Shown here: positions 33,103 to 45,289 of the stretch, one piece after another
Numbering within the stretch: position 1 is the first letter of the stretch
How the letters are laid out: each line of letters opens with the position of its first letter
Assembly: GCF_963678635.1 (NCBI RefSeq)
Contig: NC_087065.1
Coordinates: 74,035,345-74,099,344, forward strand
Length of the DNA stretch: 64,000 nucleotides
Direction: 5' to 3'
Source of the DNA: Symsagittifera roscoffensis
Lineage: Eukaryota; Xenacoelomorpha; Acoela; Convolutidae
Notes under the pieces: model-generated
Databases searched by the model: none
Seen by the model: only the letters and a program-made list of their open reading frames with translations
What the model was told of the DNA's origin: nothing
Position numbers and translations under genes: made by a program

Positions 33103-33535
33103 CAACAATTTTGCAGCCAAACAATTTCACAGAAAGTGCTCACGTATTTTTTCCAATTGTGAATTTAATTGCACCGTGGCAGCATATACTGACTTCGAGA
33201 AGGCTTTTAACAATAGGAAGCATTTTTTGCTGATCAAGAAAATATCATTGTTTGTTATGGTTGGAAATTTCAGAAAATGAATATTTGCAAAACTGTTACC
33301 AAAATCGCAATCAATGAGTGCGTAACAGAGGCCAATTTATCGACTGGGTACTTGAGTTTCTCTTGGATCAAAATAGGTCCCACTATCTTTTCTCTACTTC
33401 AAGCCACATTTCACTCGTACAGAGGTGCAAAACTAGCCGACCTTGCCGCTACTGTCTCGCGCTACCACTCGCAGAAACTGAATTGTGTTACTATAGTAGC
33501 CGCCTTTAAATTTTAACTCATCTACGGTTTCAGAC
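33103..33535 (+). pseudogene. LINE reverse transcriptase fragment (motif A region)
   Basis: 'CTVAAYTDFEKAFNNRKHFL' fits motif A of CR1/Jockey-type non-LTR RTs, and a second frame has 'FIDWVLEFLLDQNRSHYLF', the following 'W...FL..R.Q' region. Several frame breaks. Repeated at 35,180-35,620. Confidence 0.5.
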
Positions 33536-33866
33536 TTTGCTAATGATTGGAGATTTTTGATAAAAATGATAATTCATAAGTTTAACCCAAATATGCTTAT
33601 TTTCCCCTCTGCAAAACCATCCGCTCTGCAAATACTCACTTCATAATCACTTCTTGGTGCTCTAAATAATTTTTTGATTCGCCTTTTAATTATATTTTAC
33701 CACTCAACAATCCGAATTGTTTCCCCCTATCTAACGTTATTTTTAGTGGTAATATATTTTTTACAGATGGTATGCATTTTTTAATGATAATAAAACTTTC
33801 AGCTTGCTTCGCGCTCAGCTAACTTGTATATATTCACCATAAATTTAACCTCCCCGCAGCCAAATT

Positions 33867-34320
33867 ATGGCCGAGCAAACGCACTGCCATTTTTGCAAAC
33901 GCCACCTTAGAAAAGGAGGGATTTGGTGTGTCATTTGCAAAACATACATCCATGTCTCATGTAGGGGGCTACAGAGCAGCAAACTTTATTACGATAGGTT
34001 CTCCTGCATACAATGCACCCCCGAGAACTTCGCAAAAGGTTTCAACTCCACCAACAGACTAACAAGCACAGCCCTCATCACAACGCAAAAAGAAACATCA
34101 CCGGCAACACCCGAAACAAACGTACTGCCCAACGCAACGCAATAACACAATCTAATCCATCGCCCCTAGCAGTCACTACAACCACCTTCGACCACTGGAA
34201 AATTATCGACCAAGAAGTTGAAATTAAAACTAACGACATATGTAAAAATATCGTTAACTGGAAACCGCGCTTCATAGTTCAAGCGAGAACAAGCCCGGTT
34301 TCCAATTCATAGAATTACTG
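33867..34320 (+). pseudogene. LINE ORF1 with PHD finger (first copy)
   Basis: 92 codons from ATG. The pattern C-x2-C ('CHFC'), C-x2-C-x4-H-x2-C ('CVICKTYIHVSC') and C-x2-C ('CIQC') is a complete C4HC3 PHD-type zinc finger at residues ~8-51. PHD fingers are known in ORF1 of CR1-like LINEs. The frame stops at 34,143 and continues in another frame to ~34,310. The copy at 35,953 is nearly identical. Confidence 0.65.
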
Positions 34321-34369
34321 AACCAGCAGCTATTGTTATTAGTAGAAGAAACATCAAATTCTAAGGCAG

Positions 34370-34828
34370 CACAAGAAGCTGGACCCAGCAACACCTTCAC
34401 CCCTATCGGTGAGCACCCCTGGAGACAAGAGAAGAGGTCCCGTGGAGAATAGGTTCAGAGATGCACTTGAGAAAGAACGAGCTGAATCAGAAGAAGGGGA
34501 GAGTATGGATGAGACTCTCAGTGAAGCGGGAGAAGAAATGGAGGTGGGGAATACGCCAGAGCAGAACCCAGCTGAAAAGGATTTCACCACACAGGAGCTG
34601 CTGCAGGACTTGAGTGGAAATGACTGGGCGAACAAGGCCACACTACCCCTGGGGTCACCTCGCAAAAATCTGGAATTACCTTTGACGAGTGAGACTTCGT
34701 ACATGGGAATGAAGCTCTAGAGCGCTGAAAAAAGCAAGAGCAACGCTTTTGAAGGCAACAAATGGATGTTCCTGAACACTCTAGATGAGAAAGCGTGGCC
34801 AGAGTTCTTGAGCGAGTTTAACCAAAAA
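34370..34828 (+). repeat. Displaced 459-bp copy of element 2 internal sequence
   Basis: Matches 27,972-28,430 at a constant offset of 6,398 with only a few differences, including the acidic coding end and the TAG. It is preceded by 23 bases of filler (34,347-34,369) and followed directly by LTR sequence, with the shared bases 'ccaa' at the junction. Confidence 0.9.
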
Positions 34829-36432
34829 TTTAAATTTCTTGAGTGTGCTTTATATTGTTATGTTGAGGTAAGGAGAGTCTTAGGTGGATCCATCTGAAAT
34901 GGATCAATGTTCCACTGTCTAATAGAAAGTAACTATACAGATTGTAACGACCCTGTTTTTAACGGCGTTCGCTTGTTTTAGGTATTTTGAGACTTAAGTA
35001 TGGGGACGTTTTTATTTTCTAGAGTGGGGGATTATTTTGGTAGTGGCCTCTAAGCTGTAACAAAAGTTTTAGTCTCATGTCGCAAGTGAACCAAAATGGC
35101 TCCAACCGTTTGAAGTAGAAAAACACAAGAGACAGTGTCCCTGACTCTTGAGCCAATGGTTAAGTAGGCGACTGCTACACAACAATTTTGCAGCCAAACA
35201 ATTTCACAGAAAGTGCTCACGTATTTTTTCCAATTGTGAATTTAATTGCACCGTGGCAGCATATACTGACTTCGAGAAGGCTTTTAACAATAGGAAGCAT
35301 TTTTTGCTGATCAAGAAAATATCATTGTTTGTTATGGTTGGAAATTTCAGAAAATGAATATTTGCAAAATCACAAAACTGTTACCAAAATCGCAATCAAT
35401 GAGTGCGTAACAGAGGCCAATTTATCGACTGGGTACTTGAGTTTCTCTTGGATCAAAATAGGTCCCACTATCTTTTCTCTACTTCAAGCCACATTTCACT
35501 CGTACAGAGGTGCAAAACTAGCCGACCTTGCCGCTACTGTCTCGCGCTACCACTCGCAGAAACTGAATTGTGTTACTATAGTAGCCGCCTTTAAATTTTA
35601 ACTCATCTACGGTTTCAGACTTTGCTAATGATTGGAGATTTTTGATAAAAATGATAATTCATAAGTTTAACCCAAATATGCTTATTTTCCCCTCTGCAAA
35701 ACCATCCGCTCTGCAAATACTCACTTCATAATCACTTCTTGGTGCTCTAAATAATTTTTTGATTCGCCTTTTAATTATATTTTACCACTCAACAATCCGA
35801 ATTGTTTCCCCCTATCTAACGTTATTTTTAGTGGTAATATGTTTTTTACAGATAGTATGCATGTTTTTTATGATAATAAAACTTTCAGCTTGCTTCGCGC
35901 TCAGCTAACTTGTATATATTCACCATAAATTTAACATCCCCGCAGCCAAATTATGGCCGAGCAAACGCACTGCCATTTTTGCAAACGCCACCTTAGAAAA
36001 GGAGGGATTTGGTGTGTCATTTGCAAAACATACATCCATGTCTCATGTAGGGGGCTACAGAGCAGCAAACTTTATTACGATAGGTTCTCCTGCATACAAT
36101 GCACCCCCGAGAACTTCGCAAAAGGTTTCAACTCCACCAACAGACTAACAAGCACAGCCCTCATCACAACGCAAAAAGAAACATCACCGGCAACACCCGA
36201 AACAAACGTACTGCCCAACGCAACACAATAACACAATCTAATCCATCGCCCCTAGCAGTCACTACAACCACCTTCGACCACTGGAAAATTATCGACCAAG
36301 GAGTTGAAATTAAAACTAACGACATATGTAAAAATATCGTTAACTGGAAACCGCGCTTCATAGTTCAAGCGAGAACAAGCCCGGTTTCCGATTCATAGAA
36401 TTACTGAACCAGCAGCTATTGTTATTAGTAGA
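34827..36432 (+). repeat. Second copy of the LTR-end / LINE segment
   Basis: Matches ~32,750-34,346 with about 99% identity by eye and an 8-base insertion near 35,365. It contains the last 351 bp of the LTR (34,829-35,179), the LINE RT fragment and the PHD ORF. Similarity ends at 'gttattagtaga' (36,432 / 34,346). Confidence 0.9.
35953..36400 (+). pseudogene. LINE ORF1 with PHD finger (second copy)
   Basis: Same 92-codon frame as 33,867-34,145, with all eight zinc ligands kept, and the same frame change afterwards. This copy continues into unique sequence and the LINE polymerase region from 36,440, so it is likely the original position. Confidence 0.65.
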
Positions 36433-36439
36433 TCTGAGC

Positions 36440-38880
36440 ATAATTTTATAGAAGCAAGGCCTACTAGACGACTTTTTCACTGAAGCCAAAGCTCTCCAAT
36501 TTAGAAATCCAAAACAAGAATTGCGAAGTAAACGAGGAAAATAAGCAATTTGATAAATTAATGAGTACAGGCAAAATATCTACCGCCATTGGCTGCCTCT
36601 CAGGCAAGAAAAAAAAAGGATTACTTCCCCTAAACGATGTCATTGAAGGAAAAACAGTCCTTAGTATCCTGAAAAAAAAGCAACCCCAAGCCAAAACAGC
36701 AAACACTAACTATATAACTGAAAAAAAGTGAAGACACAAGGCCATACGACCCCTCTACATTCGAACAAAAAAACGCCAAGACAGTTGGAAAAACAACCCT
36801 GAAAACGCACGGAAGCCACGGTCCCTCGGGTCTAGATGCGTGCGAATGGAGAAAGATATTCAATCACTTTCACTAGACATCTATTGAGCTTTGCAAAACA
36901 ATTGCTAAGCAATCCTTTACAATAGCAAGTGAAGTTCTCCAACATGAAAACCTATTGGCGTACAACTCGTATCGCCTGATACCCCTGACAAAAATCCAGG
37001 GGTATGGCCCTTTGGTATAGGCGAGGCTCAGAGAAGAATAATTGGCAAAAAAATCCACCCAATTAAAAAAAAAATCAGACCCTAAAAATCTCGGAAAAAA
37101 ATTCCAACTCTGCTTAGGCCAGAAGTGTGGAATCGAATATGCTATCCACATCTTGAGGAACGATTTTGAGAAACCGGAAACGGACGCCTACTACTTATTG
37201 ATGCAGAAATTGCCTTCAACTCGCTAAATTGAGAACTTGCTCTAAAAATGTAGAAATCGTTTGTCCTGCACTACATCATGCGCTGGCCAGCTCATATAAA
37301 TTTTCCTCATATTTATATGTCAAAACACGGTTTTGACCTCTACCGAAGGCACAACGCAATGTGATCCCCTAGAAATAGCTATGTACGGAATTGGGATAAT
37401 CCCACTGATTGAGCTCCTGCAAAAACCAAATGTCACCCAAAAATGGTACGCAGATTACGGAAGCGCTGCAGATGATCTTAAGAGTCTCCGCGCCTTACTG
37501 GACAACCTGGATGTGCACGGAAAGGCTTTCGGATACAATGTGAAGCCTTCCAAGTGTCAACTCATAGTAAAAAAAACCGTCGGGAAAGTGCCATAAAAGT
37601 ATTTGAAGGCTCAAATTTTACATCGGTAGACGGTTTTAGAGTCCTCGGAATGGTTTTAGGAACACCATCAGCATGCGATAAACACATGGAAATCAAAATT
37701 GAAAAAAGAACTACCCTAACTGAAAAGCTTTCCAAAATAGCTACAACATCACCTCAAAATGCATACTCCTGCTACACAAAGGGAATTCAAAGTAAATTAA
37801 GCTTTGTAACCAGAACAACTCCGAAAGCATTTAAGAAAATGGATGAATTTAAGAAAAAAGTAAGACAGCATCTACTTCCAAGGATTACTGGTAAAAACCA
37901 TATAACCGATGAAGAACGCAGCCTTTTTGCACTACCACTAAGAATGCGAAGATTAGACCGTCTCAGCAACACGGTTTTTTTTTCCAGAAATTATGAGTTG
38001 TCACGAGCCATTTGTGATCTGTTAGAAAACAGTGATCCAGAAATAGCTGAAGCTGAACAAACTCTAAATAAACAGAAACATCAAATATGAGAGGCAAAAA
38101 ATCACACTCTCAAAAAAGACTAAAATTATGAAAAATTGCTGAACAGAAAAAAAACTGACAAAAATCTAGCGCCACAGAAGGAGCATCGAATTGGCTAAGC
38201 GTGCTACCCCTAAAAAATACATTTTTCCATTCGACAAATCAGAGTTTAAAGATAGATTACAATTGAGATATGGATGGAAACCACCAAACACTCCACATAC
38301 ATGCCCATGTGGACATCTGATCACACTGACCTACTCTCTACACCGTCCCAAAGGTGGATACACTCACCTACGTCATAATAAAATTAGCGATACCTTTGCC
38401 ACACTCCTGGACAAGTATGGCATGATGTTGAAATAGAGCCGAAAACCAAAGCTTTCACAACATCACAACCACCACTGAAGATGACGCTCGACTTGACATC
38501 AAGGCAAATGGACCATGGGGAGGCCGGTTCAGCCTAACATTTTTTGATGAAAGAACTTTCAACTCCCATGCTAAATCCTGCCCTAAGACTTTATCTGGCG
38601 CCTAGAAAAATCATGAGTGTCAAAAAATGAAAATACCAACAAAAAATTCTGATTGTGGAACACAGCAGCGTTAACCCACTAACTTTTGGGTGTACCGGAG
38701 GAGCAGCACCAGGCTCTACAGAAACTAGCAGAGAAACTAAGCGAAAAACGGAACGAATCATACTCGGACACAATAAAGTTTCTAAGAACAAAAATAAGTT
38801 TTGCACTTCTGAGAAGTGCAATTTTCTACCTAAGGGGGTGCAAAAAAACTTAAGATTACATCCAATATAGACAACTTTAT
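36440..38880 (+). pseudogene. Decayed LINE polymerase (RT and C-terminal domain)
   Basis: In several frames: 'KNPGVWPFGIGEAQRRIIGK' (36,990-37,050), motif A 'LLIDAEIAFNSLN' (37,190-37,227), 'TEGTTQCDPLEIAMYGIGII' (motif B region, 37,337), 'WYADYGSAADDLKSLRALL' where YADD has become YADY (37,443), and 'KAFGYNVKPSKCQLIV'. Downstream 37,554-38,090 and 38,191-38,436 carry the C-terminal 'CPCGHLI...H...GGYTHLRHNKI' zinc motif, and 38,640-38,850 a 'TFGCTGGAAPGSTE' nuclease-like end. The altered active site and many frameshifts make it dead. The LINE clade is uncertain. Confidence 0.7.
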
Positions 38881-39240
38881 CTGTTCTATAATCGAGGAGG
38901 TTAGATTATAATGGTCAATTCTCTGGATGCATTAAAATAGAAGTGTCAAGATGCATGACGTCAACAAAATTTATCGTTGGCAGTCGAGTGAGAAAATTGG
39001 CAATTTCGATGAGTTAACAGTATTAATCATGCAATTTAACAAACTGGGACCGGTCAATTTGGAATGACGAAGCAATTTTTAACACTTCGATTTGGGCGTG
39101 CATGACACGTACCAATTTTAATTTTCGCGATCACTGAAACCGCGAAAATCAGAGCGACGATTTCTGTAAAACAGACAAGACGTACAACAAATTATAGCGA
39201 ACGACAAAATCATAGTTGACGATATTTAAGCAACGATGTT
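38881..39240. other. Unassigned AT-rich stretch
   Basis: Lies between the LINE relic and the Polinton polymerase relic. No ORF or repeat recognised. Confidence 0.4.
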
Positions 39241-42200
39241 TCAAAACTAGATCCTAATTTAGCTAATGAAAAACTGGATCAAGTCTTCGAAAAGTTTGAT
39301 TGTGCAGCAAAAATCAACCTTGCCTTGGGATTTGTGTTACGTAACATAGAAACTGGCAAACATCGTTATTTCTACGCTCATGAAATTAACACACTCTTCG
39401 ATAATTCTATGCTGCTTTGTACTAAAGCAGACTTGACGACTATACAGATCAAGGTCAATCAGCAAGATATCTTTGAAGTTTGTACACAAGGGAGACAAAA
39501 TACAAAATTGCAAATCAAGTTGAACATTTTTGTGAACATTTTTGCTGCCTTAGGAAAAAGTGTACCCATGGGATGTCCAGATTCAGTGATTCTTGAATCA
39601 CTTTTGAGAAATCATCAAGTAAACTTTTTGATTTTGTATCAAAACACAAAAAAACCTCACAAAATGACAATAAATGTTTTTTTCGAGCGCTTGCAGTTCA
39701 TTTGCATGGATTAACTAGTCGTGTAACATCCACATCCAAGATCTTTTATGAATTTCTCGAAAAATCATAATGTGATCCGAAAGATTTTTTTGGAGTTTCG
39801 ATGGATAATCTACCAATAGTTGAAGATGTAGTAGAAAAAAACATCTTTATCTACGATGTCGACATTGAAGATGGAGACTTTGTGGGTTAATTAGCTCCGA
39901 GAAGTATCGGTTAAAACGAGAATACAGTAAAACTTCTACGATGCAACAACCACATACTTCACGTCAATAAAATCGACACCCTCTTCAAATGCTTTCAGTG
40001 CTCAACTTGCGATACATTTTTCAAAAAGGTCTCATAACTACAACCGTCATCAAATTTGTTTTAAAAATATTCGAAAAATTTTCCTCAAAAATTTATTCAC
40101 TGGATGGGTTCATTATTGAGTATACCAAAGAACAAACTTTATTCAGAAAAATTGCCATTTTTGTCTTTGAAACAATTTGCTTGCCAGCCGAAGAACTAAA
40201 ACCAACAGAAACAATAACTTGGATCGGGAAACATGAACCCATATTAGTGTCAATTTCATCCAATTTACTTGAAAAAACCCATATTTTTGCGTGAAAAAGA
40301 TCCACAATTCTTTATTATTGACCTTGTGACAAACTTGGAGTTTTTGAAGAAAAAAATAATACCGAAATGAGATCAAAGTTTCCGGAGATTAAAAATAACC
40401 TCAAAAAGCGGCTACACACAATTTTTAGCATCCTTAGTGAATGAGGCAGTTTCAATAAGAGTGAAGCAAAGGAAAACGAAGACGAATGTATCGAGGATGA
40501 GGAAGAAGCAGACGCATCTACTCACTTTCTCAGGATTCAAAAAAAATCAATTGATTGATTTGATGCAAAATCTAGAGAGATACACCAATACTCTACCAGT
40601 TTTTCGATTCAACAGTGTCCGGTATGGTATAAACTTCAGTAAGTCATACCTCATTACCTACCTTATAATTGAAAAAGAAATTGAACCTTCGGTTATCAAG
40701 AAATTAAACGATTTTTTTTCCTTCAAATTTGGAGACGTTCAGCTTCTGTACAATATGAAGTTTTTGGATGGAGCTACTACTTTAGACACTTTTCTAAAAG
40801 CGTAAAAAGCCGGTGAGATAAAAGAATACTTCCATAGGAGTGGTTTGATACTCCCAACAAGCTTGCTGAACAACAACTACCCTCGTGCGATGACTGCTAC
40901 AGCAAACTGAACAAAAGCAACCCTCTCGAGGATTATCAAAAACTTCTTAACTCTGGAATAACTGAGGAGCAAGCCTTGAAAGAACTCGGGCTTAAAACCA
41001 AACAACCTACGGGATTGAAAAACTACAACTACTTGAAATTCATCTGGGAACAGGAACAAATATCAACATTTCGCGATTTTCTACAGTGATATAACAACGA
41101 AGATGTTTTTCCTACCCTTGAAGCTATGTAGAATATAATTGAATTTTATCATGACAACTGGAAAAACATGTTGAAGCTCGACTGCACACTACCGAATTTA
41201 ACAAATATCTGTCTACACAAGTCAACTGACTATAAGTTTTATCCATTCATTTCGACTAACAATGACTTGCTTGAAAAAACACGGGCAGATAAGAACGGTG
41301 GTCCCTCAATTGTTTTCACAAGGAAAGCAGTAACAAAGAGACATTTATTCCAAAGTCAAACAACTTGTGTAAAGCAATCGTTGCTATTGATGCTAGTCAA
41401 CTCTATCCTTATTCTATGTGTATTCTATGGCTTGTATACGAGATCGGACTACAATGAAGAAACACAAAACTTCAAGGCAATGCAAAATCGAGTTCGAACG
41501 TTTGAAATATGGTCATGTCTTACTTTCAAGCAGCGATATCTTAATGCAAAATTGAGAGTTACTACAGTACAGAAAGACAAAAAAATACTGTTTTAGTGTT
41601 TATGGTTATTGCAACGATTAGAAGACTATTTTTGAAACAATGGTTTGTTATTTCCATTTTTGCCCTACTCACAAAGCTAGACCAAACCTAACTGATGATG
41701 ATATCAAGCAAGGATCCAAGAAAAGGGAAAATGATGAGCGTCGAAAATTTTACATTCGAGATAAAGAGGCTATGTAGAAGAAAAGTGGGAGTGTTGTTGG
41801 TGGGATCACTACGGCAAAAATTAGAAATGAAACAATGTTGGCTTACCTGCAATGCGATCAGAAAGTTACAGATGAGCTAAAAGCAAAATTTTTACAATTT
41901 CCCACTTATTTTGAAATTTATTGATGTTACCAGAAACGATATTGGGTAATATATGAAGACAATTGCGAAAGAAAACGATTTGTTAAAACAACCTCAAAGA
42001 ATGTTGATATCGAGCTCCAAGTTGACCAACGGATCACTTATCACACCACTTTTACTTGATTTTTGGAGTACAGTGTACTAAAGATTGTCGATTTGTACAA
42101 TACACACCGCCTAAGGTATTCAACAGTTTTTTCAGTCAGTTGTTGAATTCTAGGCGAGCCGGTGATGAAAATCCATTATCTGGTGTAGTAGCCGAAACAA

Positions 42201-42282
42201 TGAAACTTCTAAGAATTAGTTCCCATGGCTATCAAATACTGGATAGATCAAAACAAACAATGACAAAATTACTTGGAGATTA
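39241..42282 (+). pseudogene. Polinton/Maverick protein-primed DNA polymerase B relic
   Basis: Pieces in order: 'GFVLRNIETGKHRYFYAHEI' with 'LLCTKADLTTIQIK' and 'VPMGCPDSVILE' (39,325-39,714), which I recognise from the N-terminal part of nematode Maverick polymerases; then 'IFIYDVDIEDGDFVG'; then 41,168-41,460 with 'CTLPNLTNICLHKSTDYKFY' and, out of frame, the PolB motif A 'IDASQLYPYSM' (around 41,375); finally a decayed motif B region at 42,150-42,260 ('MKLLRISSHGYQILDRS'). The last catalytic block with its Asp pair is not seen. Stops and frameshifts throughout; a dead, 3'-truncated copy. Confidence 0.75.
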
Positions 42283-42461
42283 AAAAACTAAAATGCATAC
42301 TAAATCTCTAAAATTATAAGAGATTATGTGGTAAAATAGTATACGATGCTGTAAATTAAACTTTTTCACTGTTGTTAACCTTTCAATGAACATTTTTTTT
42401 CGAACATTGCGTTGGGTTAAAAAAAATTTTATTAAGAAAACGTTTAGAATCTTAAACATTG

Positions 42462-42830
42462 GCAAAGTCGGACACCAAAAAGTTTTTTTTCTCGAAATTT
42501 ATCATCTCACTATCTGAAACTCTGAAATCTATTATCAATCTTAATACAATGGAATATCTATTCCCACGTAAAAGACCAATGATAATTACCAATAAGGTAA
42601 AGTGCCCGAAAACTAGACATTTCCACACAAAATTCAAAAAAATACCGTTTTTCTTACCATTCTCGTACCATCACTCAAACCATGAAGCCTTACCAACTCT
42701 ATTCTCTATCTTAATACATTGTGAAATCTATTCCCTATAATAATATAAAGGGCGCTGACCGGATACTCTATAGCCTATGTCCATGGAAGTCAGTAACCCC
42801 CACCCCTTCCCCCGGCTGAGTTGCTCCAAC
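42462..42830 (+). repeat. Relic of a Polinton terminal repeat
   Basis: Contains 'atctattccctat' and 'gaccggatactctatagcct', both present in the same order and orientation at the right end of the 14.5-kb element (58,150-58,220), and ends in a C-rich run (42,797-42,815). It follows the polymerase relic, so both probably come from one older Polinton copy whose right end is here. Confidence 0.65.
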
Positions 42831-42959
42831 ACATACTACTCATAATCGACCCTGCTATAATCGTGATCCTGCTATAAACGAGTTGTCCTTCAAACTTCAT
42901 TCGCGCTATATTATTCCACGAGGTTTTGTAGATCCGCACTGGCTGATGACCCCTATCTC

Positions 42960-43777
42960 AAGTCTTGTATACGCTAAGGTCCTCTTATTCTTCCTCAATT
43001 TTGAAGCTGTCGATATCAGTCTAGCAAACAGCATCGGTGGGATCTGATTTTCTTTTTTTCGCACCCATTATTCGTGGCAGTGTCACTTCAATTGGACGGG
43101 ATTTTTTACCAATGACGTCACAACCACAACCGCTCGCTTTTGAGTTCATTACTTTGGGTTTTGTCAATAGTCAATGACTTTGCCCGTAAGTTTGCCCTCA
43201 CCGTGGACTTAAATTTTCGTGTCGCTTTCTTGGCTCTCTTCACAGGTTGTCTATCACGAATGTACTTTCCTCGGCATTATCTTCCGTGACTGACTCGGTC
43301 AGACGGTCAGACTCAGTGGGTTTCAATAATTTTTCAAAAACCTCGCGCATGATGAGTTGATTCAGTCCCAACTTCATAACAGGCTGAGTGCCGTATGACT
43401 CTGGTACTTTCCATGAAAACTACTCGAGACAACACGTCTCCAATCTTTCTTCAAAGCTCCCCTTGATATCGTTACCACTCTTTTTCTGGCAACGTGCTCC
43501 GGAATGCAACTCTCATCGTTTCAATTTCAGACCTCGGCTCTTGGGTGCTTCCTTTTCTCCTATTTTTCCAGTCTTTTCCAAGGTTTCTAATTTCTCAAGC
43601 AATTTTGTGTTCGCTCTTTCTGACCACACCAATTGCTCAAGTTTTGGTTGCCCCCAGCCGCGATCCCAGCCGCCGTCTGACAAACTTTCTGCCAGGATAT
43701 GATCAGTTCTCCGAGCCAGCAGAGCCTGGTCATATTTAACCTGCGAATTTGCATTAGCTAGCTCGTTCCTTAGTTTT
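42960..43777 (-). pseudogene. Minus-strand coiled-coil gene relic, 3' part (interrupted)
   Basis: Reading the minus strand from 43,777 gives 'KLRNELANANSQVKYDQALL' and 'ERANTKLLEKLETLEKTGK', then after frame breaks 'LGLNQLIMREVFEKLLKPTE'. The matching composition and the direction of the fragment beyond the 14.5-kb element (58,289-58,895) suggest one gene or gag-like ORF cut by the insertion. Unknown family. Confidence 0.4.
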
Positions 43778-43783
43778 ATTGGC
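43778..43783 (+). repeat. Left target-site duplication, attggc
   Basis: Compare atgggc at 58,283-58,288; five of six bases match. A 6-bp duplication is the Polinton/Maverick hallmark. Confidence 0.6.
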
Positions 43784-45289
43784 AGTAGCAGAAGAGTGAG
43801 GGAGAGTGAGGGGTGGGGGGGGGGGGGGTGGTTGGTGACCCCAATGTATTAAGATAGGCTATAGAGTATCCGGTCACCAACCTATGTATTAAGATAGGGA
43901 ATAGATTTCCTATGTTTTAAGATAGGTAATAGGTTTCCTATGTATTAAGATAGCAGGTTTCAGATGGTAAGATGGTAAGTTTCAGAAAAATTTTTGGCGC
44001 CCGAATTTTTTGAGGTCAATTTTGTCGATACTTGCGTTTCTTAGCTAGCTTCTATGGTTTAGATGTTTTGATTATTGTTTTACAGGTTTGATTCAACGAG
44101 AAAACTATCTAAAGCTATACTGAAACCTAACAAAACTTCGCGAAAAAAATCATGTTTTTTGAAAAAAAAAATTTGGTTTTTGTGAGGAAATGTCTAATTT
44201 TTTCGCAAAAATTTTGGCTCGCGTTATCTAATTGTTAACTAATACTGGTTAATTACGTGTAGGTTGTGAAATTAACGTTATGTATTCAGTTTTATTGTAC
44301 ATGGTAAGTCAATGGTAAGAGTTTTTGGGCAAAAACTTGGAGTTTTTGTCACAAAAATTGTAATTCGATCTAATTTTTTGAATAATCTTAATTTCTATCT
44401 ACCTGAATTTATGCCGAAACGTACTGAAACTTCGAAAAATGTCAAATTTTTGGAAAAAATTGCAAAAATTTCAAAGTTTTCGGAAAAAATTGCAAAAATT
44501 TCAAAATTTTTGGAACAAACTGCAAATTTTTGGAAAGAACTGCAAAAATCTCAAAGTTTTGGCTAGTTTTTTGTTGCTTCCGATCTAACTTAAAAAAATA
44601 TGGATATGTTCAGAAATTAAAATTAAGCTCAAATTGTATTTCAGTTGGCATCATGTTGAGACACTGATACAAAACTTTGAATAGAAAAATGGATTTTTCC
44701 AAATTTTTCACACAAAAAATTGAAATACGATAAATTTTAGCTTTATTTGAGTAGGAAAGCGGGTTATATAACGCTCTCAACATTAACAAGAAAGCTCATA
44801 AAAGCTGAATAGAAATTGAAACTTGCGGAAGATAGTGAAAATAACCGTAATTTTCAAGAAAGTAAAATAAAAATTATACAAATTTGTCAAAAATTTTCCA
44901 TTTTCAACCTTTTAATTGGATAATTAACTGATTTTTTGTCCAATTCAGTGAGATTTGAAATAAGACTCTCAATACAAATGAACATTAAGAGCAATAATCC
45001 ATAAAACTTCTAGATTTTTGCTCAATGATTAACCCAAATTTGTGCAAAAATTACAAATTCAGAGAAATTGTTCACCTTAATAGTGCAGAAATTCAGATCA
45101 ATGATAAAAAAAGAACAATTAATTGCTAAAACTGACTAAAAATGAGATAATTTTTCTTAAAAATTTATTCGATATTGGCTCAAATTCAACAAAATCTTCT
45201 TCATAACTGATGATTATCTCTCTATTGCTTCTGAAACATAGTTTTCACAATTTTCCGTAGAAATGTTCTATTCTTAAAGGTTATTCTTA

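Noticed and set aside
33071-33280. 69-codon frame starting at 33,071 as a gene
   Set aside because: Its start lies inside the 3' LTR; only the part after 33,103 resembles a LINE RT, so it is a chance fusion at the insertion junction.
43388-43739. Plus-strand frames of 81-104 codons
   Set aside because: They overlap the better-supported minus-strand coiled-coil relic and show no motif.
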